A model generated the notes under the pieces. The model made no database searches. It was given only the letters and a program-made list of their open reading frames with translations, and was not told the DNA's origin. Position numbers and translations under genes: made by a program. 64,000 nt of DNA from Mycolicibacter engbaekii (GTDB lineage Bacteria > Actinomycetota > Actinomycetes > Mycobacteriales > Mycobacteriaceae): assembly GCF_002101585.1 (NCBI RefSeq), contig NZ_LQOT01000076.1, forward strand, positions 62,001 through 126,000. Direction: 5' to 3'. This document shows, piece after piece, positions 24,284-32,530 of the stretch (positions within the stretch are counted from its first letter, which is position 1; each line of letters starts with the position of its first letter).

Positions 24284-26359
24284 GTGAGTCCACAGGCCGA
24301 CAGCGTGACCCCGGAACTCCGGCGGCAGTGGCACGACCTGGCCGAAGAGGTGCGCGAACACCAGTTCCGCTACTACGTCAAGGACGCGCCGATCATCACC
24401 GACGCCGCCTTCGACGAGCTGTTCAACCGACTGCTCGCGTTGGAGGATGCCTACCCGGAGCTGCGCACCGCCGACTCGCCGACCCAGCTGGTCGGCGGTG
24501 CGGGTTTCACCACCGATTTTGCGCCCGCCGAGCACTTGGAGCGGATGCTGTCCCTGGAAGACGTGTTCTCACCCGACGAGCTGACCGCCTGGGCGGGACG
24601 GGTCACCGCCGAGATCGGCGGCGACACCACGTATCTGTGCGAGCTCAAGGTCGACGGCGTGGCACTGGGGCTGGTCTACCGCAACGGTCGCTTGATCAGC
24701 GGGGCCACCCGCGGCGACGGCAGGGTCGGCGAGGACGTGACCCTCAACGCGCGCACCATCGCCGACATCCCCGAATTCCTCACCGACAGCCCGGAATTCC
24801 CCATCCCGGCCGTGCTGGAGGTCCGGGGCGAGGTGTACTTCCGGCTCGAGGACTTCGAGACTCTCAACGCCGGACTCGTCGCCGAGGGCAAGCCGCCTTT
24901 CGCCAACCCGCGCAACAGCGCGGCCGGATCACTGCGGCAGAAGAACCCGGCGGTCACCGCCCGGCGCAACCTGCGGATGGTCTGCCACGGCCTCGGCTAC
25001 GCCGAGGGGTTCAACCCCGACACGCTGCACGGCGCCTACACCGCAATGAAGGCCTGGGGGCTGCCGGTCTCGCCGCACACCGCCCGCGTCGAGGGCATGG
25101 ACGCGGTAGCCGAACGCATCGGCTATTGGGGCGAACACCGCCACGACGTCGAACACGAGATCGACGGTGTGGTGGTCAAAGTCGACGACCGGGCCCTGCA
25201 GCGCCGCCTCGGCGCCACCTCCCGGGTGCCGCGCTGGGCGGTCGCCTACAAATACCCGCCCGAGGAGGCGCAGACCACGCTGCTCGACATTCGGGTGAGT
25301 GTGGGACGCACCGGGCGGGTCACCCCGTTCGCCTACATGACCCCGGTCAAGGTCGCCGGCTCCACGGTCAGCCTTGCCACCTTGCACAACGCCTCCGAAG
25401 TCAAGCGCAAGGGCGTGCTCATCGGCGACACCGTGGTGATCCGCAAGGCCGGCGACGTGATTCCCGAAGTGCTGGGGCCGGTGGTCGAGCTGCGTGACGG
25501 CGACGAGCGCGAATTCGTCATGCCGACCCACTGCCCGGAATGCGGCACGCTGCTCGCGCCGGCGAAGGAAGCCGACGTCGACATCCGCTGTCCCAATGCC
25601 CGGTCCTGCCCGGCGCAGTTGCGCGAGCGGGTCTTCCATGTGGCCGGGCGGGGGGCTTTCGACATCGAGGCGCTGGGCTACGAAGCGGCGACCGCGTTGC
25701 TCAGTGCCGGTGTCATCACCGACGAAGGCGATCTTTTCACCCTCACCGAAGAAGACCTGCTGCGTACCGAACTGTTCACCACCAAGGGCGGAGCGCTGTC
25801 CAAGAACGGGCGGCAGCTGCTGGCCAACCTGGACAAGGCCAAATCCCAGCCCCTGTGGAGGGTGCTGGTGGCGTTGTCGATTCGGCACGTCGGGCCGACC
25901 GCGGCCCGGGCCCTGGCCACCGAATTCGGCAGCCTGGACGCGATCACCGCGGCCTCTACCGAACAATTGGCTGCTGTCGAGGGGGTCGGCCCCACCATCG
26001 CTGCCGCGGTCACCGAATGGTTCGACGTCGACTGGCATCGCGCGATCGTCGACAAGTGGCGGGCTGCCGGGGTGCGGATGGCCGACGAGCGTGACGAGAG
26101 CATTCAGCGCACGCTGGAGGGGCTGAGCATCGTGGTGACGGGCTCGCTGACCGGGTTCTCCCGGGACCAGGCCAAGGAGGCGATCATCGCCCGCGGGGGC
26201 CGCGCGGCGGGCTCGGTGTCGAAGAAGACCGCCTACCTGGTCGCAGGCGACGCGCCCGGCTCCAAGTACGACAAGGCAGTCGAGCTCGGGGTGCCCGTTC
26301 TGGATGAGGAAGGCTTCGTCCGGCTGCTCGTCGAGGGCCCCGTGGCCAGCGCGGATTAG
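24284..26359 (+). CDS. ligA: NAD-dependent DNA ligase
   Basis: 691 residues, the same as M. tuberculosis LigA. The Ia domain (NMN binding) carries FRYYVKDAPIITDAAFDELF; the adenylated Lys is K122 in CELKVDGVALGL; motif IV is DGVVVKVDD. A four-Cys zinc finger starts CPECGTLL and ends CPAQL, helix-hairpin-helix repeats follow (EGVGPTIAAAV), and the C-terminal BRCT domain runs from about residue 610 (LEGLSIVVTGSLTG). It seals nicks in replication and repair. It is the last conserved gene before the accessory block; the M. tuberculosis neighbour on this side is the ACT-protein gene, here 8.5 kb away. Confidence 0.97.
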   Translation: MSPQADSVTPELRRQWHDLAEEVREHQFRYYVKDAPIITDAAFDELFNRLLALEDAYPELRTADSPTQLVGGAGFTTDFAPAEHLERMLSLEDVFSPDELTAWAGRVTAEIGGDTTYLCELKVDGVALGLVYRNGRLISGATRGDGRVGEDVTLNARTIADIPEFLTDSPEFPIPAVLEVRGEVYFRLEDFETLNAGLVAEGKPPFANPRNSAAGSLRQKNPAVTARRNLRMVCHGLGYAEGFNPDTLHGAYTAMKAWGLPVSPHTARVEGMDAVAERIGYWGEHRHDVEHEIDGVVVKVDDRALQRRLGATSRVPRWAVAYKYPPEEAQTTLLDIRVSVGRTGRVTPFAYMTPVKVAGSTVSLATLHNASEVKRKGVLIGDTVVIRKAGDVIPEVLGPVVELRDGDEREFVMPTHCPECGTLLAPAKEADVDIRCPNARSCPAQLRERVFHVAGRGAFDIEALGYEAATALLSAGVITDEGDLFTLTEEDLLRTELFTTKGGALSKNGRQLLANLDKAKSQPLWRVLVALSIRHVGPTAARALATEFGSLDAITAASTEQLAAVEGVGPTIAAAVTEWFDVDWHRAIVDKWRAAGVRMADERDESIQRTLEGLSIVVTGSLTGFSRDQAKEAIIARGGRAAGSVSKKTAYLVAGDAPGSKYDKAVELGVPVLDEEGFVRLLVEGPVASAD

Positions 26360-26375
26360 GAAATTCTTAGCTGGT

Positions 26376-26386
26376 TGACAGTGTCA
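26376..26386. promoter_or_regulatory. Short palindrome TGACA-G-TGTCA upstream of the PGRS-GH5 pair
   Basis: Perfect 11-base palindrome overlapping a TTGACA (26375-26380) that could be a -35 box. No convincing -10 at the usual distance was found, so the promoter itself is not assigned. Confidence 0.35.
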
Positions 26387-26410
26387 GCTACGTATGGCAG
26401 CCTCCATGAT

Positions 26411-26435
26411 GAAGTGCAACATGCTGTTGCAGTTC
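26411..26435. promoter_or_regulatory. Candidate TetR operator, site 1 (upstream of PGRS-GH5 gene 1)
   Basis: 25-base palindrome GAAG-TGCAACA-TGC-TGTTGCA-GTTC: the inner 7-base arms and outer GAA/TTC are perfect. The same element with one arm mismatch lies in the TetR/monooxygenase divergent promoter at 34209-34233. It is 38 bases before the ATG at 26473. Confidence 0.7.
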
Positions 26436-26472
26436 GTCGTGAGTGAGTAGCCGTCAACGGAGCGGGGACACG

Positions 26473-28884
26473 ATGACCATCAGTGCTGACACCTTCTGGG
26501 TCTCCGCAACCAGCACCGACAGGCGTCCTTCGCGACGCGCCGGCCGGGACGCCCGCAAGCGGGGCGTCGGCACGGCGGGCGCACTCGGTGCGCTGGTGAC
26601 CGTCGGCATGATGCCGCTGGCGTTCGCCCCGGCGGCGCGGGCGGATCTCGATGATGTGTTCGACGAGTTGTTCGCGCCGTTTGTGGATGCGGCGTCGAGC
26701 ACCCTGGACTGGGGTGCGTTGTCGGATTCGGCGGCGTGGGAGACGTTCTTCGATCCGGCGCATTGGGAAGCCGCGTGGGCGAATCTGGATGGTTTGGGTG
26801 AGCCGCTGGCGGCGTTGGCTTCACCGGTCGGACTGACCGACTTGTTCGACCAGTGGATCTACACGCCGATTCATACCGGTGTCGGCAATCTGCTCGACAG
26901 TGATTTCGGTCAGCAGGTTGGCGGGGTGGTCAATCAGCTGTTGGGTTCGTATGCGATCGGTGACGGTGCGGACGGTACCGCGGAGAATCCTGATGGTGGG
27001 GCCGGCGGCTGGTTGTTCGGTGATGGTGGCGCGGGGTATTCGAGCAGTGCTGAGGGTGTGGCCGGTGGTGCCGGTGGCGCGGCGGGGTGGTTCGGTAACG
27101 GGGGTGCAGGCGGGGACGGGGGCGAGGGTGCTGCCGGTGGTGCTGGGGGCAATGGTGGCTGGTTGCTGGGCGTCGGTGGTGTTGGCGGTGACGGTGGCGA
27201 CGGTGTGGTCGGCGGTATCGGTGGTTCCGGTGGTGCCGGCGGTTGGCTGTTCGGCATCGGTGGTGCCGGCGGTTCCGGCGGTGATGGCGGCGACGGTGGT
27301 CATGGTGGTGATGGCGGCAGTGCGATCGGCCTGTTCGGCAGTGGTGGTGCCGGCGGTGACGGTGGCGACAGCGGGGTAGGCGGCAGCCCCACCCGGTTGC
27401 CGGCACTCGGCGGCACCGGCGGCAACGGCAGCCTGTTCATGTTCGGCGCCCATGGTGACGTGGGGCAGTTCGGCACCGGTGTTCCGCTCAGCGGTGGGAC
27501 CGGCGGGTTCTCGACGGCCGGCTCCTGGCTGATCGACAGCGACGGCCGGGTGGTGATCCTGCACGGCTTGGATCACGTGAACAAGGTGGCGCCCTATGAG
27601 TTGTCGGTGGACGGCTTCGGTGCCGACGACGCGGCGTTCCTGGCCGCCAACGGGTTCAACAACATCCAGCTGGGCCTGATCTGGGCGGCGGTGGAACCCG
27701 AGCCCGGGGTCTACGACTACGACTATCTGGCCTCGGTCGCCCAGACCGTGCAGACGCTGTCAGCGCACGGCATCACCAGCAACATCTACATGCACCAAGA
27801 CCTCTACGGAACCCCGTTCGGCGGCGAAGGGGCGCCGGACTGGGCGGTGCAGACCGGCGGGCTGCCCAACAACGACGTCGGCTTCCCCTGGAGCTACTTC
27901 GTCAACCCCGCACAGAACCACGCCTGGGATGCCTTCTGGAACAACGCCAAGGCGCCGGATGGAATCGGGCTGGAGACCCACCACGCGCAGATGCTGCAGG
28001 TGGTGGCGCACTACTTCAAAGACAACCCGGGGGTGGCCGCCTTCGGCGTGATAGCCGAGCCGCACTCCGGATCGCACTGGCTGGGGAGCCTGTTGGGCAA
28101 TCCCTACTTCGACGCCCAGCAGCTGACGCCGTTCTACAACCAGTCGGTGGCAGCGATCCGGTCGGTGGATCCCGACACTCCGATTTTCGTGCAGCCCAAC
28201 GTGCTCTTCAACCTGGGAGTCCAGACGCAGCTGGGCAAGGTGGACGACCCGGACGTCATCTACTCGTTCCAGCACTTCTGCCCATCGGTCGACCTGTTCG
28301 GCGTCGACTTCTTCTGCAGCGTATTCGCCGACATCGCGATCGACAACGCGACGAAGTACCCCGACACCTACGGCATCCCCGCGCACATCGGCGGGTTCGG
28401 CGCCAGCAACGTTCTCGGTGCCCACACCTCGGTCCTCGATGCAGCCGCCCGGCACCAATACGGCTGGGCCACATGGGTCTACACCGGCATGAATGACATC
28501 ACCACCACCGCTACGTCGCGCGAGGCCGAGTCGCTGGTCTATGACACCAACCTGCCGCCGACCGGCGACAATATCGACGCCGCGAAGCTGGAGGTGCTCG
28601 CCGAGCCGTATCCGCAGGCCGTGGCGGGCATTCCCAACGCGTGGTCGTTCGACGACGGCACGTTCCAGCTCAGCTACTCCACGCAGATGGCCGACGGTCA
28701 GGGCGTCTTCGCCGCCGGTGCGCAGACCAATATCTCGGTGCCGCCGGTCATCTACCCGAACGGCTATGAGGTCAATGTCACCGGCGGCCAAGTGGTCTCG
28801 GCGCCGAACGCCTCGGTGCTGGTCATCGCCTCCGATCCCGGGGCCACCACCATCAGCGTCACGGTCACCCGGGTCGGCGCGTAG
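26473..28884 (+). CDS. Secreted PGRS-like protein fused to a GH5 endoglycoceramidase-like domain, copy 1
   Basis: 803 residues from ATG 26473 (GGAG 10 bases upstream; GTG 26443 is possible). Signal peptide GALGALVTVGMMPLAFAPAARA, then an acidic N-terminal region (DLDDVFDELFAPFVDAASS), a linker like that before PGRS repeats (IGDGADGTAENPDGGAGGWL) and about 160 residues of GGxGG repeats; no PE domain. The last 420 residues resemble GH5 endoglycoceramidases: GLIWAAVEPEPGVYDYDYL, YMHQDLYG, AEPHSGSHW, GWATWVYTG, and a C-terminal beta domain (EPYPQAVAGIPNAWSFDDGTF). The acid/base Glu529 is kept but its preceding Asn is Ala, and the nucleophile position of the EFG motif is Gly641 (GGFG). It may bind rather than cleave glycolipid. 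Followed after 56 bases by copy 2. Confidence 0.85.
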   Translation: MTISADTFWVSATSTDRRPSRRAGRDARKRGVGTAGALGALVTVGMMPLAFAPAARADLDDVFDELFAPFVDAASSTLDWGALSDSAAWETFFDPAHWEAAWANLDGLGEPLAALASPVGLTDLFDQWIYTPIHTGVGNLLDSDFGQQVGGVVNQLLGSYAIGDGADGTAENPDGGAGGWLFGDGGAGYSSSAEGVAGGAGGAAGWFGNGGAGGDGGEGAAGGAGGNGGWLLGVGGVGGDGGDGVVGGIGGSGGAGGWLFGIGGAGGSGGDGGDGGHGGDGGSAIGLFGSGGAGGDGGDSGVGGSPTRLPALGGTGGNGSLFMFGAHGDVGQFGTGVPLSGGTGGFSTAGSWLIDSDGRVVILHGLDHVNKVAPYELSVDGFGADDAAFLAANGFNNIQLGLIWAAVEPEPGVYDYDYLASVAQTVQTLSAHGITSNIYMHQDLYGTPFGGEGAPDWAVQTGGLPNNDVGFPWSYFVNPAQNHAWDAFWNNAKAPDGIGLETHHAQMLQVVAHYFKDNPGVAAFGVIAEPHSGSHWLGSLLGNPYFDAQQLTPFYNQSVAAIRSVDPDTPIFVQPNVLFNLGVQTQLGKVDDPDVIYSFQHFCPSVDLFGVDFFCSVFADIAIDNATKYPDTYGIPAHIGGFGASNVLGAHTSVLDAAARHQYGWATWVYTGMNDITTTATSREAESLVYDTNLPPTGDNIDAAKLEVLAEPYPQAVAGIPNAWSFDDGTFQLSYSTQMADGQGVFAAGAQTNISVPPVIYPNGYEVNVTGGQVVSAPNASVLVIASDPGATTISVTVTRVGA
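26633..27771 (+). repeat. Long direct repeat, copy A (mature N-terminal and PGRS part of gene 1)
   Basis: Identical by eye to 29053-30191 (offset 2420) over 1139 bases except T27554/G29974 (Val/Gly). Identity starts at the signal peptidase region and ends inside the GH5 domain. Beyond it the two genes diverge but stay collinear to their stops. Confidence 0.85.
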
Positions 28885-28930
28885 CCGCTGCGCCGGATCC
28901 GGTCCGGGTGCCTCGATCAGAAGGTGTCAC

Positions 28931-28936
28931 AGGAGG
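28931..28936 (+). promoter_or_regulatory. Strong ribosome binding site AGGAGG for PGRS-GH5 copy 2
   Basis: AGGAGG lies 4 bases before ATG 28941 and fixes the start there rather than at 28908. Confidence 0.7.
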
Positions 28937-28940
28937 TTTC

Positions 28941-31304
28941 ATGGGCAAGCGGCGCGGCGTGAGGGCCAACGGCCAGGCCCGGCGGCAGGTGCGGCTCCCC
29001 CCCGCCGGGGCATGCACCGGAATGGGCATGGCGGCGCTGCTTCCCGCGATACCGGCGCGGGCGGATCTCGATGATGTGTTCGACGAGTTGTTCGCGCCGT
29101 TTGTGGATGCGGCGTCGAGCACCCTGGACTGGGGTGCGTTGTCGGATTCGGCGGCGTGGGAGACGTTCTTCGATCCGGCGCATTGGGAAGCCGCGTGGGC
29201 GAATCTGGATGGTTTGGGTGAGCCGCTGGCGGCGTTGGCTTCACCGGTCGGACTGACCGACTTGTTCGACCAGTGGATCTACACGCCGATTCATACCGGT
29301 GTCGGCAATCTGCTCGACAGTGATTTCGGTCAGCAGGTTGGCGGGGTGGTCAATCAGCTGTTGGGTTCGTATGCGATCGGTGACGGTGCGGACGGTACCG
29401 CGGAGAATCCTGATGGTGGGGCCGGCGGCTGGTTGTTCGGTGATGGTGGCGCGGGGTATTCGAGCAGTGCTGAGGGTGTGGCCGGTGGTGCCGGTGGCGC
29501 GGCGGGGTGGTTCGGTAACGGGGGTGCAGGCGGGGACGGGGGCGAGGGTGCTGCCGGTGGTGCTGGGGGCAATGGTGGCTGGTTGCTGGGCGTCGGTGGT
29601 GTTGGCGGTGACGGTGGCGACGGTGTGGTCGGCGGTATCGGTGGTTCCGGTGGTGCCGGCGGTTGGCTGTTCGGCATCGGTGGTGCCGGCGGTTCCGGCG
29701 GTGATGGCGGCGACGGTGGTCATGGTGGTGATGGCGGCAGTGCGATCGGCCTGTTCGGCAGTGGTGGTGCCGGCGGTGACGGTGGCGACAGCGGGGTAGG
29801 CGGCAGCCCCACCCGGTTGCCGGCACTCGGCGGCACCGGCGGCAACGGCAGCCTGTTCATGTTCGGCGCCCATGGTGACGTGGGGCAGTTCGGCACCGGT
29901 GTTCCGCTCAGCGGTGGGACCGGCGGGTTCTCGACGGCCGGCTCCTGGCTGATCGACAGCGACGGCCGGGTGGGGATCCTGCACGGCTTGGATCACGTGA
30001 ACAAGGTGGCGCCCTATGAGTTGTCGGTGGACGGCTTCGGTGCCGACGACGCGGCGTTCCTGGCCGCCAACGGGTTCAACAACATCCAGCTGGGCCTGAT
30101 CTGGGCGGCGGTGGAACCCGAGCCCGGGGTCTACGACTACGACTATCTGGCCTCGGTCGCCCAGACCGTGCAGACGCTGTCAGCGCACGGCGTCACCAGC
30201 AACATCTATATGCATCAGGACCTCTACGGCACCGCGTTCGGCGGGGTGGGGGCGCCGGACTGGGCGGTGCAGACCGGCGGGCTGCCCAACAACGACGCGG
30301 GCTTCCCGTGGAACTATTTCGTCAACGCCGCTGGGAACCACGCCTGGGATGCCTTCTGGGGCAATGCAAAGGCTCCCGACGGTATCGGTCTGGAGAATCA
30401 CTACGCGCAGATGATTCAAGTGGTGGCGCACTACTTCAAAGACGAACCCGGTGTGGCCGCCTTCGGTGTGATAGCCGAGCCGCACTCCGGATCGCACTGG
30501 CTGCCGAGTCTGTTGGGCAGCCCGTATTTCGACTCGCAGCAGCTGACCCCGTTCTACAACCAGACGATCGCTGCGATCCGGTCGGTGGACCCCGACACTC
30601 CGATTTTCGTGCAGCCCAACGTGCTCTTCAACTTGGGAGTCCCCACCCAGCTGGGCGCGATCGACGACGAGAAGACCATCTTCTCGTTCCAGAACTTCTG
30701 CCCGACCTCAGACCTGTTGGGTATCAACCTGTTCTGTGACGTGTTCGCTGACATGGCACTCGCCACCGCCGCGCGGTACGCCGACGAGCACGACATCCCG
30801 TCCCACATCGGTGGGTTCGGCAACAGCAACATCCCTGAGGTGCACACCGCATTGACAGATGCCGCCAACCGGCACCAGTACGGCTGGGCGACATGGACCT
30901 ACACCGGCCAGAACAACAATATGGACATCCCCGTCCCCGCCCGTGCGGCGTCGTTGGTGTACAACACCAATTTGCCGCCGACCGGTGACAATATCGACGC
31001 CGCGAAGCTGGCGGTGTTGGCCGAGCCCTATCCGCAGGCGGTGTCAGGTATCCCGAATGCCTGGTCGTTCGACAACGGTACGTTCCAGCTCAGCTACTCG
31101 ACCGAAATGGCCAACGGCCAAGGTGTCTTCGCCGCCGGCGCGCAATCCAACATCGCGGTGCCGGCCGTCATCTACCCGAACGGCTACGACGTCACCGTCA
31201 CCGGCGGCCAAGTGGTCTCGGCGCCGAACGCCTCGGTGCTGGTCATCGCCTCAGACCCCGGGGCCACCACCATCAGCGTCACGGTCACCCGGGCCGAGGC
31301 GTAG
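28941..31304 (+). CDS. Secreted PGRS-like protein fused to a GH5 endoglycoceramidase-like domain, copy 2
   Basis: 787 residues from ATG 28941. The signal peptide (MGKRRGVRANGQARRQ start, then AGACTGMGMAALLPAIPARA) is unrelated to that of copy 1, but from the ARADLDD cleavage region onward the DNA is nearly identical for 1.1 kb. The GH5 half differs at many positions (e.g. FVNAAGNHAWDAFWGNA, NFCPTSDLLGINLFCDVFADMAL) yet keeps the same two changes: Glu513 in an AEP rather than NEP context, and Gly625 where the nucleophile Glu of the EFG motif is expected (GGFGNSN). HQD and the WTYTG strand are retained. It lacks its own palindrome and sits 56 bases after copy 1, so the two are probably one transcript. 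Duplication is clear; the ligand is unknown. Confidence 0.85.
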   Translation: MGKRRGVRANGQARRQVRLPPAGACTGMGMAALLPAIPARADLDDVFDELFAPFVDAASSTLDWGALSDSAAWETFFDPAHWEAAWANLDGLGEPLAALASPVGLTDLFDQWIYTPIHTGVGNLLDSDFGQQVGGVVNQLLGSYAIGDGADGTAENPDGGAGGWLFGDGGAGYSSSAEGVAGGAGGAAGWFGNGGAGGDGGEGAAGGAGGNGGWLLGVGGVGGDGGDGVVGGIGGSGGAGGWLFGIGGAGGSGGDGGDGGHGGDGGSAIGLFGSGGAGGDGGDSGVGGSPTRLPALGGTGGNGSLFMFGAHGDVGQFGTGVPLSGGTGGFSTAGSWLIDSDGRVGILHGLDHVNKVAPYELSVDGFGADDAAFLAANGFNNIQLGLIWAAVEPEPGVYDYDYLASVAQTVQTLSAHGVTSNIYMHQDLYGTAFGGVGAPDWAVQTGGLPNNDAGFPWNYFVNAAGNHAWDAFWGNAKAPDGIGLENHYAQMIQVVAHYFKDEPGVAAFGVIAEPHSGSHWLPSLLGSPYFDSQQLTPFYNQTIAAIRSVDPDTPIFVQPNVLFNLGVPTQLGAIDDEKTIFSFQNFCPTSDLLGINLFCDVFADMALATAARYADEHDIPSHIGGFGNSNIPEVHTALTDAANRHQYGWATWTYTGQNNNMDIPVPARAASLVYNTNLPPTGDNIDAAKLAVLAEPYPQAVSGIPNAWSFDNGTFQLSYSTEMANGQGVFAAGAQSNIAVPAVIYPNGYDVTVTGGQVVSAPNASVLVIASDPGATTISVTVTRAEA
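29053..30191 (+). repeat. Long direct repeat, copy B (mature N-terminal and PGRS part of gene 2)
   Basis: Partner of 26633-27771. The stop-codon regions are also repeated: about 30 bases after each stop (28885-28914 and 31305-31334) match at all but one position. Confidence 0.85.
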
Positions 31305-31334
31305 CCGCTGCGCCAGATCCGGTCCGGGTGCCCT

Positions 31335-32480
31335 CTAGGCAGTCGGGTCGATGAGAATCTTCGCGTGGTCGTCGGGGCTGGCGAGCGCCTCGAACGCCCC
31401 GTCGACCTCGGCCAGCGACACCGTGGCGGTGATCAACGGCGTCGGGTCCACCTTGCCTTTGGCGAGCAGTCGCAGCGTCCGGCGGAACTCGACCGGGGTG
31501 TATCCCAGGACAAAGCGGATGTCGAGTTCCTTGTTGATCGCCATCGCGAGGCGCAGTCGGTCCTCGCCCATGCACACCCCGGCGACCACGATGCGCGACA
31601 TGATCGGCGCGGAGGTGATCACCGAGTTCAGCACACCGGGAACCCCGACGCATTCGAAGATCACCGGTGCCTTGGGGCCGACCCCCATGGACTCGAGCAC
31701 CCTCCAGGCCTGCCACAGCGGGATCGGCAGAGTGTTCGCCGCTTCGGTGGCGCGCAGCAGCAGGCTCATCGCGGCCACCGAACTGGTGAAATATCCGCGC
31801 CGTTGCTCGACGTAGTCGATGGGCGATTCGGTCGCCGGGTCGACGACGATATCGGCCCCGCATCTCTTGGCCAACGCACGCCGTGCCGCGCTGTAGTCGC
31901 TGGCGATCACCGTCCGAACGCCCTGCGCCTTGAGCATCAGCACCACCGCGAGCCCGATGGGGCCGGCGCCGATGACAACAGCGATCTGTCCCCGCCGAAT
32001 CTTCGCCCGCCGCACCGCATGCAGGCCCACCGCCATGGGCTCGGTCATCGCGGCGATATCGGTGCGCAGGGCATCGGGCACCGGCACCATCAGCGACTCT
32101 TCGACGAGAACTTCCTCGGCGTAGGCGCCGGGCGCCGAGGCCGACAGCCCGATCGGGTGGATTCCTTCCTCCGCGCGCCGCAGCGGAAACGCCACGACGC
32201 GGCTGCCGACCGGAGCCCGCCGCTTGCATCGGGGGCCGTATTCCAGGATTTCTCCGCAGAACTCGTGGCCGAACACCGTGCGCTCGGTCGAGCGCATCGA
32301 CTGCAGGTAGCCCATGTCGGCGGCCACGTCGGCGAGTTCGTCGCTGTGGTGGCGCGCGTGCAGGTCAGAACCGCATATGCCGCAACGCAGCACTTTCAGC
32401 CGAACTTGGCCGCGGCCGGGCCGGGGTGCCGGGAGGTCTGAAACCGACAATGCGCCGTTCTGGCAAACAACTGCTTTCAC
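31335..32480 (-). CDS. Zinc-dependent alcohol dehydrogenase (MDR superfamily)
   Basis: 381 residues. Catalytic zinc ligands in CGICGSDLHARHH (Cys) and GHEFCGEI (His-Glu); the nucleotide loop is VVIGAGPIGLAVVLML with TVIASDYSAARR at the NAD-binding acidic position. The usual four-Cys structural zinc loop is not seen; the segment CKRRAPVGSRVVAFPL is present instead. MTEPMAVGLHAVRRA is typical of the threonine/sorbitol dehydrogenase-like subgroup. Its C-terminus lies 30 bases from the stop of PGRS-GH5 copy 2 (convergent). It is 50 bases downstream of the Baeyer-Villiger-type monooxygenase on the same strand, so the pair may oxidise an alcohol to a ketone and then to an ester. The substrate is unknown. 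Confidence 0.88.
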   Translation of the reverse strand: MKAVVCQNGALSVSDLPAPRPGRGQVRLKVLRCGICGSDLHARHHSDELADVAADMGYLQSMRSTERTVFGHEFCGEILEYGPRCKRRAPVGSRVVAFPLRRAEEGIHPIGLSASAPGAYAEEVLVEESLMVPVPDALRTDIAAMTEPMAVGLHAVRRAKIRRGQIAVVIGAGPIGLAVVLMLKAQGVRTVIASDYSAARRALAKRCGADIVVDPATESPIDYVEQRRGYFTSSVAAMSLLLRATEAANTLPIPLWQAWRVLESMGVGPKAPVIFECVGVPGVLNSVITSAPIMSRIVVAGVCMGEDRLRLAMAINKELDIRFVLGYTPVEFRRTLRLLAKGKVDPTPLITATVSLAEVDGAFEALASPDDHAKILIDPTA

Positions 32481-32530
32481 GATCTTTCCAGCCTGTCTCG
32501 GGTTGGTCGATGTCCGGAGTCTAGGGGCGG

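Noticed and set aside
26375..26410. A standard -35/-10 promoter starting at TTGACA 26375
   Set aside because: No hexamer resembling a -10 box lies 16-19 bases downstream; only the palindromes are reported.
26821..29996. Long antisense reading frames opposite the PGRS repeats (251, 158 and 107 codons, repeated in both copies)
   Set aside because: They mirror the GGxGG codons, giving Thr/Ala-, His/Arg- or Pro-rich low-complexity products without start signals, and occur in both repeats only because the DNA is duplicated.
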